Part shown: piece after piece, positions 33,081 through 41,419 of the stretch
Layout: every line of letters starts with the position of its first letter
Position numbering within the stretch: position 1 is the first letter of the stretch
DNA from: an uncultured bacterium
GTDB lineage: Bacteria > Actinomycetota > Coriobacteriia > Coriobacteriales > Coriobacteriaceae
Direction: 5' to 3'
DNA: 48,410 nt
NCBI GenBank assembly: GCA_905216175.1
Contig: CAJMSV010000004.1
Coordinates: forward strand, 1-48,410
Position numbers and translations under genes: made by a program
Notes under the pieces: generated by a model
The model's input: only the letters and a program-made list of their open reading frames with translations
What the model was told of the DNA's origin: nothing
Databases searched by the model: none

Positions 33081-34385
33081 CTAGTCCATTTCTGCCCTGA
33101 TGAGGTCGAGGGCGCGCTGGCAGTTTTCGCGGACGGGGCCGAGCATATGCTCGCGCAGGTCCGCCATGCCGGGCAGGTCGGCGTATTCGTCCATGACCTC
33201 TTCCATGCAAATGGGTACCTCGTAGGCGAGGTCCATCATGGTCGCAAAGCAAAACTTCTCGGATAGCCCGGCATCGGTGAGCGTCGCCTCCAGCGTGGGG
33301 TCGCCCATACCGTGGTATCGGCGGATAGCGCCTGGACCGATGCACCCCACACGATTTTCGCCGCCAACGCTCATGGCAAGGCGCGCCCGGCGGCGCATGC
33401 GCTCATACGCCAAGCCCGATGCGACATCGTACATACGAGCCATCATGGCTGCGCCGTCGTTTCCAAGGAGCAGGGAATAGTTTTTCGCGTGCGCATCCGG
33501 TGCGCCGATGATGGCGTTAAAGAAAAGTATCTGCGTAAACAGATACAGGTTAAGTTGATGGTGGCTCGTATTTACGAGGAGCTCTTGAATGTCGCGTGTG
33601 GTCGGGCCGCCGTCTGCCGTGTACTTTTGGGCGGGCATCACCCCAAGTGCCTGACAGAGGTCTTCTTGATGTAGGCGCCTGATCGTTCCGTCTTTGACTT
33701 TCACGCGGTCATAGCGCTCAACAATGAGGGCGGGTTCGTCCTCAAATAAGCGATACTCAACGTTCGCCGTTGCGATACCCGCGCGCTGGGCGCTTTTCAT
33801 GCAGACAAACTCATTGAGAGCCTCGAGTTTAAATCCGATAACGCCATTTTTGAAAATATGCGTCGTGGGCGAGGAGCCCATGCATTCGCACCAGCGGTCG
33901 TTTATGAACGCGAGCGCGAACTTGCCCTGGTTGCCTCCAAGTGACCAACTTTCATCTAGACCCATCCACGATGCATCGCGGTCATCTCTGATCGACTTGA
34001 GACGAAGAGCAATTTCGTGGTCGTCTATAGGGCGGTATTCGCCAGCGCGATGCAGGACGGCGTCGGCATCTTCTTCGGCACAAAACTGCACTCCGCCCGG
34101 ACAGTCGAGTCCGATATGGCTGAGCAACGCAACGGGATTGTTGGGCCTAACGTCGAATTCGGCGGCAATCGCTTTTCGTTGGTCCTCGCTGTCGGGTAGA
34201 AGGCCAAACAGGTACGGATTCATGACCTGTTGTCCGTATGTGCGATTCGATACGGGTATGTTGGTCGATAGGGCTGGCCCGTCATAGTCATGATCGTAGG
34301 TAAAGCTGATAAGACCGTTCTCATCTTGCGTGAGCGTTCCCGCAGGTACGCCGCAAATAATGGTCCGAAGTGATGTTCTGGCCAT
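33081..34385 (-). CDS. hipA: HipA-family serine/threonine kinase toxin
   Basis: A 434-residue HipA-type kinase. The N-terminal subdomain ends near LLPDSEDQRKA. The ATP loop region is SLGGNQGKFALAF, the catalytic loop is APDAHAKNYSLLL (Asp and Asn as in protein kinases), and the metal-binding segment is MYDVASGLAYE. Known HipA proteins phosphorylate GltX or other targets and cause persistence; the target here is unknown. It is 3 bases downstream of the HipB-like gene on the same strand, which is the normal toxin-antitoxin order. Confidence 0.9.
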   Translation of the reverse strand: MARTSLRTIICGVPAGTLTQDENGLISFTYDHDYDGPALSTNIPVSNRTYGQQVMNPYLFGLLPDSEDQRKAIAAEFDVRPNNPVALLSHIGLDCPGGVQFCAEEDADAVLHRAGEYRPIDDHEIALRLKSIRDDRDASWMGLDESWSLGGNQGKFALAFINDRWCECMGSSPTTHIFKNGVIGFKLEALNEFVCMKSAQRAGIATANVEYRLFEDEPALIVERYDRVKVKDGTIRRLHQEDLCQALGVMPAQKYTADGGPTTRDIQELLVNTSHHQLNLYLFTQILFFNAIIGAPDAHAKNYSLLLGNDGAAMMARMYDVASGLAYERMRRRARLAMSVGGENRVGCIGPGAIRRYHGMGDPTLEATLTDAGLSEKFCFATMMDLAYEVPICMEEVMDEYADLPGMADLREHMLGPVRENCQRALDLIRAEMD

Positions 34386-34388
34386 TGG

Positions 34389-34859
34389 CTATTTCCCTTC
34401 GGGCTTGGTTTGGTTAGATGCGTTTGCGGCAATCGAGACTCCGAGATTGGACATGGCGAAATCGGCGAAGGCCCTGTCGTAGAGCTCGGACGTAAAGGGG
34501 ACATCTGCGAGAGCCGGAACGGCTGCGCTGCGACGGTTGCGATGGTGAAAACGTTGAGCGTGATGGCGCCTGGGGGTACTACGAGGTTGCAAATCAGCAT
34601 GCGGGGCGTCGACTGGTTGCTCGTTTTTCGTTTCGCTTATATCCCCTTGTGCTGCGAGCGCCAGTTCAAGAGCGTCGAAAATCGCCAGCAACTTGTCGAG
34701 TCGAATGCCGGTGGCGTCTCCTAGCTCGAGCGATGCAAGCAGGCGCTCCGAAACACCGGCCTTTTTGGCGAGGGTGGCACGGGTGAGACCCTGAGTCTCG
34801 CGTGCCTGGCGCACGTAGATGCCAGCTTGGCGTGGTGTGGTGATGGGAAGGGTATCCAC
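34389..34859 (-). CDS. hipB: HipB-like HTH antitoxin
   Basis: A 156-residue protein with an N-terminal Xre-type HTH (RQARETQGLTRATLAKKAGVSERLLASLELG, about residues 12-50). The C-terminal half is a His/Arg-rich, probably flexible segment that is longer than in E. coli HipB and not similar to it. It would neutralise HipA and repress the operon. The inverted repeat 34881-34909, just upstream of the start, is a likely operator. Confidence 0.85.
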   Translation of the reverse strand: MDTLPITTPRQAGIYVRQARETQGLTRATLAKKAGVSERLLASLELGDATGIRLDKLLAIFDALELALAAQGDISETKNEQPVDAPHADLQPRSTPRRHHAQRFHHRNRRSAAVPALADVPFTSELYDRAFADFAMSNLGVSIAANASNQTKPEGK

Positions 34860-34880
34860 GGCTATCTCCTAACGTGCAGG

Positions 34881-34909
34881 CTTTTGCATCCTAGTATGAC
34901 ATGCAAAAG
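34881..34909 (-). promoter_or_regulatory. Probable HipB operator
   Basis: CTTTTGCAT (34881-34889) and ATGCAAAAG (34901-34909) are a perfect 9-base inverted repeat with an 11-base spacer, centred about 36 bases upstream of the hipB start. A further ATGCAAAA copy occurs in the terminator just beyond (34928-34935), so HipB may bind there too. Confidence 0.6.
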
Positions 34910-34920
34910 TCTGCATGAAA

Positions 34921-34950
34921 AGGCCTCATGCAAAACTCTGCATGAGGCCT
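34921..34950 (-). terminator. Intrinsic terminator of mntP
   Basis: On the minus strand AGGCCTCATGCA pairs perfectly with TGCATGAGGCCT (34939-34950 with 34921-34932) around 6 bases, followed by TTTTC. It ends 30 bases past the mntP stop. Confidence 0.8.
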
Positions 34951-34979
34951 TATACGGACGTTTAGTTTTGAAGGGTGTT

Positions 34980-35558
34980 TTACAGCACTAAAATCCCTAG
35001 GTGCTCCAGCAAAATCTTGAGGCCGATGAGGATGAGCACAACGCCGCCCACGATGGTGGCGGGCCTTTCGTAGCGCGCGCCAAAGATGCGGCCAATCGCC
35101 ACGCCGGCAACGGAGAAGATGAAGGTCGTGATGCCTATGAGCGACACGGCGGGAACGATGTCGACGGAAAGCGCGGCGAACGAGATGCCCACGGCCAGGG
35201 CGTCAATCGAGGTGGCGATGGCGAGGATCAGGTACTCGCCCAGGTCAATCTTTTCGGCATCCTTGCCGTCGCCTTCATCCTCGTCTTCGGTAAAGGCCTC
35301 CCACAACATTTTGCCGCCGATAAAGGCGAGCAGGATAAAGGCGATCCAATGGTCGATGGGTCCGATGATGCCCATGAATTGACTGCCGAGCGCCCATCCG
35401 ATTACGGGCATGCCGGCCTGAAAGCCGCCAAAGAACAGGCCGAGCACCACGGCAACTTTAAGGTTGATCTTCTTCATGCCAAGGCCCTTGCAGATGGAAA
35501 CGGCAAAGGCGTCCATCGAAAGGCCAACGGCGAGCAACACGAGCTCTGCGAGTCCCAT
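34980..35558 (-). CDS. mntP: Manganese efflux pump MntP
   Basis: A 192-residue membrane protein with six predicted helices. The family's two repeated halves are visible: GLSMDAFAVSICKGLGM near the N terminus and ATSIDALAVGISFAAL in the second half, each with the conserved Asp of the Mn site. It exports Mn2+. The start at 35558 follows a GAGGGAG RBS; the longer in-frame extension would translate the riboswitch region and is rejected. A yybP-ykoY riboswitch and terminator precede it. Confidence 0.94.
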   Translation of the reverse strand: MGLAELVLLAVGLSMDAFAVSICKGLGMKKINLKVAVVLGLFFGGFQAGMPVIGWALGSQFMGIIGPIDHWIAFILLAFIGGKMLWEAFTEDEDEGDGKDAEKIDLGEYLILAIATSIDALAVGISFAALSVDIVPAVSLIGITTFIFSVAGVAIGRIFGARYERPATIVGGVVLILIGLKILLEHLGILVL

Positions 35559-35611
35559 AGTCTGGCTCCCTCTCTGCGGGCGGGCCCGCGTGTACCTTTT
35601 GGGGGAGTAAC

Positions 35612-35654
35612 AAAAAGACCCGTGGCGTACGCGTTGCGCGCACAGCCACGAGTC
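35612..35654 (-). terminator. Riboswitch expression-platform terminator before mntP
   Basis: On the minus strand GACTCGTGGC and GCCACGGGTC pair with one mismatch around an 18-base loop, followed by TTTTT. Its 5' arm overlaps the 3' end of the aptamer (ACGAGAC), so aptamer folding and termination exclude each other: manganese binding would allow mntP transcription. Confidence 0.75.
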
Positions 35655-35748
35655 TCGTTCATTAAGGCAAGCCAGGCCGCATCGGCCAGTGTGTTGACTT
35701 GCCGCGCCACCGGAGGCGAACCCGATCACGCGACTACTCCCTCATTTA
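35645..35748 (-). promoter_or_regulatory. yybP-ykoY manganese riboswitch
   Basis: On the minus strand the aptamer's conserved parts are present in order: GGGAGTAGTCGCG, CGCCTCCGG, GTCAACAC, and the closing ACGAGAC. This class binds Mn2+ and controls mntP and related genes in many bacteria. The position right before mntP, with a terminator between, fits well. Confidence 0.82.
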
Positions 35749-35903
35749 TGCGAATCCCGATGCTACCACATAAGCAGCTCATTTGGATTGGGCTCTCAGC
35801 TGTGTTCGCTCATTCTGTATGCATCTGATTTTGCGGGCGTCACAGGGGCAAACCGTGAGAAACTTATTGGCGTTTATGGAGCGTATACGATGGGAGCGAT
35901 GCC

Positions 35904-36971
35904 TTGGATAAGAACGAGCTGCAAAAGCGTATGGAACAGGCCATTCGCCTGACGGCACCTGGTCAGCCGATCCGCACCGCCCTCGACATGATCATTGCCG
36001 GTCACCTGGGTGCCCTTATCTGCGTCGGCGACACTGAAAACGTGCTCGCTGCCGGTAACGACGGCTTCCCGCTCAACATTTCGTTTACCTCGAACCGCCT
36101 GTTCGAGCTTTCCAAGATGGACGGCGCCATCGTTATCGATGGCGACCTCACCCAGATCCTGCGCGCCAACTTCCACCTCAATCCCGATCCCTCGCTCGCC
36201 ACGAGTGAGACGGGCATGCGTCACCGTACTGCCGCTCGCATGTCGGTGCTCACCGATGCCATCGTGATCTCGGTTTCGGCTCGCCGTGCCGTCGTTAACG
36301 TGTACGTTCACGGCAAGAGCTACGAGATTCAGCCCGTCACCACCATCATGAGCTCGGTCAACCAGCTCGTCGCCACGCTTCAGACCACCCGTCAGTCGCT
36401 CGATCGCTCCTTGCTGCGCCTGACGGCCCTTGAGCTCGACGACTACGTTACGCTCGCCGACATCACCGGTATTTTCTCGAGCTTCGAGATCATGCAACAG
36501 GCAAAGACCGAGCTTAAGGATTGCATCGTCAAGCTGGGTAACCAGGGCAAGCTCGTGCAGATGCAGCTCGAGCAGCTCGCGGGCTCCAGCATGGATACCG
36601 AATACGACCTGATGATCCGCGACTACGCAAGCGATTCCTCCGAGGCAAACGCCGAGAAGATCCGCGCCGAGCTGAGCCGCATGACGCCTAAGGACCTGTC
36701 CGACCCGCAGCACGTGGCTGCAGTTCTGGGCTATGACGACCTGGACGAGGACTCCGTCATGACACCGCTGGGCCTGCGCACGCTTTCGCGCGTGTCCGTC
36801 GTGCGCGACGGCGTGGCCGAGAAGATCGTCGACGAGTACGGCTCGCTGCAGGAGCTCATGGATGACATCAGCGAGGATCCGGAGCGCCTGGGCGACTTTG
36901 GCGTCAACAACCCTGCCATTCTTGCGGACTCGCTGTACCGCATGAAGGGCACCAAACAGGGGAACGCATAA
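35904..36971 (+). CDS. disA: Diadenylate cyclase / DNA integrity scanning protein DisA
   Basis: A 355-residue DisA that makes c-di-AMP. The N-terminal DAC domain has the DGA motif (about residues 73-75) and RHRTAAR (about 106-112). A helical linker and a C-terminal HhH DNA-binding domain (about 300-355) follow. A TTG start at 35904 is required because nearby ATGs are in another frame; GGGAG lies 7 bases before it. Its stop overlaps ispD by one base (TAATG). c-di-AMP controls potassium and osmotic balance in related bacteria. Confidence 0.93.
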   Translation: MDKNELQKRMEQAIRLTAPGQPIRTALDMIIAGHLGALICVGDTENVLAAGNDGFPLNISFTSNRLFELSKMDGAIVIDGDLTQILRANFHLNPDPSLATSETGMRHRTAARMSVLTDAIVISVSARRAVVNVYVHGKSYEIQPVTTIMSSVNQLVATLQTTRQSLDRSLLRLTALELDDYVTLADITGIFSSFEIMQQAKTELKDCIVKLGNQGKLVQMQLEQLAGSSMDTEYDLMIRDYASDSSEANAEKIRAELSRMTPKDLSDPQHVAAVLGYDDLDEDSVMTPLGLRTLSRVSVVRDGVAEKIVDEYGSLQELMDDISEDPERLGDFGVNNPAILADSLYRMKGTKQGNA

Positions 36972-37699
36972 TGGCGCCCGTATGCGCCGTGGTCGTTGCC
37001 GGTGGCAGCGGCCAGCGCTTTGGTAACCCCGGCGGCAAGCAGCTCGTTAACGTGGCGGGCCGTCCGCTTATGAGCTGGTCCATCCGCGCGTTCGATCGGA
37101 GCGACAAGGTCGGCCACATTGTAGTGGTGTGTCCTGCCGAGCGCCGTGCCGAGATGCGCCGCCTGGCCATCGACCCGTTTGACTATGACACGCCCATCAG
37201 CTTTGCCGATGCCGGCGATACCCGCCAGGACTCCACCCGTGCCGGCGTGCATGCGGTTCCGGCGGGCTTTGAATACGTCGCCATTCACGATGGCGCTCGT
37301 CCGCTCATTACGACCGAGGCCATCGACCACGCTATCGACGTGCTCGTGAGCGACCGTGCTCTCGACGGTGTCGTGTGCGGCCAGCCCGCGATCGACACGC
37401 TCAAGATCGTCGACGGCGATAATATCGTCGAGACGCCGCCACGTGAGCTCTACTGGGCAGCGCAGACGCCGCAGATCTTTAGCGTCGATGCTATGAAGCG
37501 CGCCCACGCTGCAGCCATTGCCGAGGGCTTTATCGGTACCGATGATTCGTCGCTGGTCGAGCGCATGGGCGGGCGCGTCCGCTGTGTCCAGAGCCCACGC
37601 GATAACCTTAAGGTGACGGTGCCCGAGGACCTGCGTCCCGTAACCGCGATTCTGCTCGGTCGCATGGCCGAGGGAGAGGATCTTCCCCATGTTCAGTAA
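36971..37699 (+). CDS. ispD: 2-C-methyl-D-erythritol 4-phosphate cytidylyltransferase
   Basis: A 242-residue CDP-ME synthase. The N-terminal VVVAGGSGQRFGNPGGKQLVNVAGRPL is the CTP-binding glycine-rich loop. The later VAIHDGARPL and the tail with VQSPRDNLKVTVPEDL are typical. It overlaps disA by one base and ispF by 11 bases, so the run is coupled. ispD and ispF are separate genes here and are not fused as in some bacteria. Confidence 0.95.
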   Translation: MAPVCAVVVAGGSGQRFGNPGGKQLVNVAGRPLMSWSIRAFDRSDKVGHIVVVCPAERRAEMRRLAIDPFDYDTPISFADAGDTRQDSTRAGVHAVPAGFEYVAIHDGARPLITTEAIDHAIDVLVSDRALDGVVCGQPAIDTLKIVDGDNIVETPPRELYWAAQTPQIFSVDAMKRAHAAAIAEGFIGTDDSSLVERMGGRVRCVQSPRDNLKVTVPEDLRPVTAILLGRMAEGEDLPHVQ

Positions 37700-38183
37700 C
37701 CTGCGCATTGGCCATGGCTACGACGTTCACCGTCTGGTGGAGGGGCGTCGATGTATCATCGGCGGTGTCGACATTCCCTACGAGCGCGGCCTGCTGGGCC
37801 ACTCGGATGCTGATGTGCTCGCGCACGCCTTGGCCGACGCCATTCTGGGCGCCTGTCGCGGGGGAGACATCGGCAAGCTATTCCCCGATACCGACCCCGC
37901 CTATGAGGGTGCCGATTCGATGGTGCTGCTCGCTCGCGTGATGGACTATGCGCGCGAGCTGGGCTTCGAGTTTGTCGATGCCGATTGCACCATTGCCTGT
38001 CAGCAACCCAAGATCACCCCGCACCGCGATGCCATGCGCGCCAACCTTGCCCATGCCCTGGGCGTTGACGTCGAAAACGTGGGCGTCGCCGCCACTACGA
38101 CCGAAAAGCTCGGTTGGGAAGGCCAGGGCGAGGGAATCGGCGCCTGGGCCGTCTGCCTGCTACAGAAAACCGTTAAGGAGTAA
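37689..38183 (+). CDS. ispF: 2-C-methyl-D-erythritol 2,4-cyclodiphosphate synthase
   Basis: A 164-residue zinc-dependent cyclase. RIGHGYDVHRL near the N terminus supplies metal ligands (Asp, His), and LGHSDADVLAHALADAILG the other His. The C terminus has ATTTEKLGWEGQGEGIGAWA. It performs the step after IspE in the MEP pathway. It is 3 bases upstream of cysS and overlaps ispD, inside one operon. Confidence 0.95.
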   Translation: MFSNLRIGHGYDVHRLVEGRRCIIGGVDIPYERGLLGHSDADVLAHALADAILGACRGGDIGKLFPDTDPAYEGADSMVLLARVMDYARELGFEFVDADCTIACQQPKITPHRDAMRANLAHALGVDVENVGVAATTTEKLGWEGQGEGIGAWAVCLLQKTVKE

Positions 38184-38186
38184 CGA

Positions 38187-39653
38187 ATGCGTATCTACAA
38201 CAGCGCTACCCATAAAAAGGAAGAGTTCAAGCCCATCGAGTCCGGCAAGGTCCGCATGTACGTGTGCGGCCCCACGGTCTACGACAACATCCACATCGGC
38301 AACGCCCGCACGTTCATCAGCTTTGACGTGATTCGCCGCTGGCTCATCGCGAGCGGCTACGAGGTCACGTTCGCCCAGAACCTCACCGATGTCGACGACA
38401 AGATCATCAAGCGCGCCAACGAGCAGGGCCGTACGGCCGCCGAGGTCGCGACGGAGTTCTCGGATAAGTTCATTGGCGTCATGCGCGCCGCCAACGTGCT
38501 CGATCCCGATGTGCGCCCCCGCGCCACCAAGGAGATCGGCCCCATGATCGCCATGATCAAGACGCTCATCGAGCAGGGCCATGCTTACGCCGCCGATAAC
38601 GGCGATGTGTACTTTGCCGTGCGCAGCGATCCCAACTATGGCCAGGTCTCGGGCCGCAACATCGACGACCTTATGGTTGGTGCGCGTATCGAGGAGAACG
38701 AGGACAAGAACGACCCGCTCGACTTTGCCCTGTGGAAGGCCGCCAAGCCCGGCGAACCCAGCTGGCCGAGTCCCTGGGGCGAGGGCCGTCCCGGTTGGCA
38801 CACCGAGTGCGCCGCCATGGTGCATCGCTACCTGGGCACCCCGATCGACATCCACGGCGGCGGCTCCGACCTTGCCTTCCCGCATCACGAGAACGAGTGC
38901 GCCCAGGCCATCTGCGCCTGGCACCAGGGCTTCTCCAACACCTGGATGCACACGGGCATGCTGCTGGTTGACGGCGAGAAGATGTCCAAGTCGCTCGGAA
39001 ACTTCTTTACGCTGGCCGAGGTGCTCGAGCAGCACTCTGCCGCGGCCCTGCGCCTGTTGATGCTGCAGACGAGCTATCGCTCGCCGCTCGACTTCTCCTG
39101 GGAGCGCCTGGAGGGTGCCGAGAATTCGCTCACGCGTATTGCCGGTACGGTCGAGAACCTTCGTTGGGCTGCGAACCATGCGACGGCCGATGCCGATGCG
39201 GCTGCCGCCGAGGCGTTTGCCGCCAAGGCCGCCGAGACCCGCGCCGCCTTTAAGGGGTGCATGGACGACGACTTTAACACCGCCGGTGCCATGGGTGCTG
39301 TCTTTGGCTTTGTCACCGAGTGCAATCAGTATCTGGAGCAGGCGGGCGATGCTGCCGACAAGGCCGCAGTCCTGGCTGCCGCCGATACGCTGGCCGAGCT
39401 GCTCGATACGTTTGGCGTTGAGCTTCCCGAGCCCAAGGTCGAGTTGCCGCGGGGCCTGCTGGGCGTTGCCGCCGGGTTGGTTGCCTACACGGGCGACGAC
39501 GTGGACGAGGCCGCTGCCAAGATTCTCGAGGCTCGTGCCGAGGCTCGTGCCGCCAAGAACTGGGATCTGGCCGACGCCATCCGCGACCAGCTCAAGGACC
39601 TGGGCCTCACCATTGAGGATACGGCCGCGGGCACTCGTATTAAGAGTCTCTAG
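38187..39653 (+). CDS. cysS: Cysteinyl-tRNA synthetase
   Basis: A 488-residue class I synthetase. The zinc/active-site Cys lies in YVCGPTVYD, the HIGH box reads HIGNAR, and KMSKSLGN is the KMSKS loop. The C-terminal anticodon-binding helices end with DAIRDQLKDLGLTIEDTAAGTRIKSL. It charges tRNA-Cys. It follows ispF by 3 bases. The next 143 bases to rlmB carry no mini-RNase III gene, which lies at this place in Bacillus. Confidence 0.96.
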   Translation: MRIYNSATHKKEEFKPIESGKVRMYVCGPTVYDNIHIGNARTFISFDVIRRWLIASGYEVTFAQNLTDVDDKIIKRANEQGRTAAEVATEFSDKFIGVMRAANVLDPDVRPRATKEIGPMIAMIKTLIEQGHAYAADNGDVYFAVRSDPNYGQVSGRNIDDLMVGARIEENEDKNDPLDFALWKAAKPGEPSWPSPWGEGRPGWHTECAAMVHRYLGTPIDIHGGGSDLAFPHHENECAQAICAWHQGFSNTWMHTGMLLVDGEKMSKSLGNFFTLAEVLEQHSAAALRLLMLQTSYRSPLDFSWERLEGAENSLTRIAGTVENLRWAANHATADADAAAAEAFAAKAAETRAAFKGCMDDDFNTAGAMGAVFGFVTECNQYLEQAGDAADKAAVLAAADTLAELLDTFGVELPEPKVELPRGLLGVAAGLVAYTGDDVDEAAAKILEARAEARAAKNWDLADAIRDQLKDLGLTIEDTAAGTRIKSL

Positions 39654-39796
39654 TATTTGTCGACCGTTCGAGGTGCGGCAGATTGCCTTGAAAGAGGAGG
39701 GCATAGACCTGGTGGTCATGCCCGACGATTGAAAGGCAAGGTGCCGTGGCTCGGACGGTCGATTCTTGTTCGTTATCTATTTAAGGAGGCCGTCCT

Positions 39797-40711
39797 ATGG
39801 CCGACAATCGCAAGCGTGCGCCTCGTGGCGGCAAGCAGGCTGCTTCTGGCTCGCGTCCGATTCGCCGCAATGATCGCGCTGCCGCTCCCAAGGGCCAGCG
39901 CGATCGCACCCAGGCCGCACGTCCGCAGCGCGATCGCAACCGCGACGCTGTCCAGGCTCCCAAGGGCGAGTTTATCGAAGGTCGTCGTGCTGCCGCCGAG
40001 GCGCTACGCACTGGTTTTCCCATCAAGTGCGCGCTCATTGTCGAGGGTGGAGAGCGCGATGCCGCCTTGTCGCGCCTGGTCGACGACCTCAACGCCGCGG
40101 GCGTCCGCATTAAGTATGTGCCGCGCGCGCAGCTCGACGCACTGTCGAGCCATGGCGCTCATCAGGGCATCGCACTCGAGGTTGGCAACTTCCCCTATGC
40201 TGATGTCGCCGATATTCTCGACCGCGCAGGCGACGGTCCGGCGCTTGTCGTCGTGCTCGACCATGTGACCGACGATGGCAACTTTGGTGCGATCGTGCGC
40301 TCTGCCGAGGTCGTGGGCGCGGCAGGCGCCATCATTGCCAACAAGCGCGCCGCCGGTGTGACCGTCGGCAGCTATAAGACTTCTGCCGGCGCCGTCATGC
40401 ATCTGCCTATCGCGCAGGTGCCCAACATCGCCCGTGCGCTCGACGATCTTAAGGCCGCTGGCTTTTGGGTGGGCGGTGCCTCCGAGCACGCCGAAGGCAG
40501 TTGCTGGGATGCTCCCTTCGAGGGCCGCGTGGCGCTCGTCATGGGCTCCGAGGGCGACGGCATCTCGCGCCTGGTGCTCGAGAAATGCGACTTTTTGACC
40601 AAGCTTCCCCAGCGCGGCATGACCGAGAGCCTCAATGTTGCCCAGGCGACCACGGCGCTGTGCTTTGAGTGGCTGCGCCGCAACGCTGGCGAGCTCATGG
40701 GGGAGGAGTAG
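39797..40711 (+). CDS. rlmB: 23S rRNA (guanosine-2'-O-)-methyltransferase, TrmH/RlmB family
   Basis: A 304-residue SPOUT methyltransferase. An Arg/Lys-rich disordered leader (about residues 1-50) precedes the L30e-like substrate-binding part (EGRRAAAEALRTGFPIKCALI) and the knotted SAM domain with VVLDHVTDDGNFGAIVRSAEVVG, LVMGSEGDGIS and ESLNVAQATT. It most likely modifies G2251 of 23S rRNA. A TTAAGGAGG RBS precedes the ATG. Confidence 0.93.
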   Translation: MADNRKRAPRGGKQAASGSRPIRRNDRAAAPKGQRDRTQAARPQRDRNRDAVQAPKGEFIEGRRAAAEALRTGFPIKCALIVEGGERDAALSRLVDDLNAAGVRIKYVPRAQLDALSSHGAHQGIALEVGNFPYADVADILDRAGDGPALVVVLDHVTDDGNFGAIVRSAEVVGAAGAIIANKRAAGVTVGSYKTSAGAVMHLPIAQVPNIARALDDLKAAGFWVGGASEHAEGSCWDAPFEGRVALVMGSEGDGISRLVLEKCDFLTKLPQRGMTESLNVAQATTALCFEWLRRNAGELMGEE

Positions 40712-40714
40712 CGC

Positions 40715-41392
40715 ATGTCCAAAAAGAACCGTGCCAAGTCCAAGGCCAAGCGCTTTGGCGAGGGCTCGGCCAAGCCGATTGTTTCGGCCGCGACCTATGG
40801 CGTGGGCGGCAATGCGTTTGCGCAGGCCATCGCCGACCCGGTCTCGACGGTGCACTCCAACAAGCCCGAGCTGCTGGTGGTCGACGGCTACAACGTGATC
40901 CACTGCACGCCGCGCTACGAAAAGCTCGTGTACGACCATTCCGACGATCCGTATTCCAGCGACGTTCACGATATGGCGCGCACCGCCCTCATCAACGACG
41001 TCGCCGCCTTTGCCCAGGGCCGTTACGAGGCCGTAATCGTGTTTGACGGCGCGGGCAATATCTCCAGCGAGCGCCCCAACCTACCGGCCCGCGGCGTGCG
41101 CATTGAGTTTTCGCCGACGGGTGTTTCGGCCGATACCGTGGTGCAGAAGCTCTGCATCGAGGCACGTGAGGAAGGTCGCGCGTGCTCCGTGGTATCGAGC
41201 GACGGCACGATCCAGGCCGTCGTCATGGGCAAGGGCGTTACGCGCATCTCGAGCCGTATGCTGGTGGACGAGATCAAACAGATCGACAACGACGTGCACG
41301 AGGCCGAGGAAGCTCCACAAATCAAGATGACTCTGGGCAGTCGCCTGAGCCCCGATGCCCTGGCCAAGCTCAAGGCCCTGCGCGGGAGGTAG
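40715..41392 (+). CDS. yacP: NYN-domain ribonuclease, YacP/Rae1-like
   Basis: A 225-residue protein. After a basic N-terminal stretch, the NYN/PIN-like fold starts with LLVVDGYNVIHCT, and VIVFDGAGN, FSPTGVSADTVVQKL and VVSSDGTIQAVV follow, with the acidic residues expected for a nuclease centre. Bacillus Rae1 (YacP) cleaves mRNA on the ribosome and lies beside rlmB, as here. It starts 3 bases after rlmB and ends the disA-to-yacP operon. The specificity is inferred from context. Confidence 0.85.
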   Translation: MSKKNRAKSKAKRFGEGSAKPIVSAATYGVGGNAFAQAIADPVSTVHSNKPELLVVDGYNVIHCTPRYEKLVYDHSDDPYSSDVHDMARTALINDVAAFAQGRYEAVIVFDGAGNISSERPNLPARGVRIEFSPTGVSADTVVQKLCIEAREEGRACSVVSSDGTIQAVVMGKGVTRISSRMLVDEIKQIDNDVHEAEEAPQIKMTLGSRLSPDALAKLKALRGR

Positions 41393-41419
41393 GGAAGTTG
41401 GCGGGGCAATGCTGCCTCG

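Noticed and set aside
34980..35729. Longer N terminus for MntP
   Set aside because: It would translate the riboswitch and terminator; the MntP family starts at the MGLAELVLLAVGLSMD segment.
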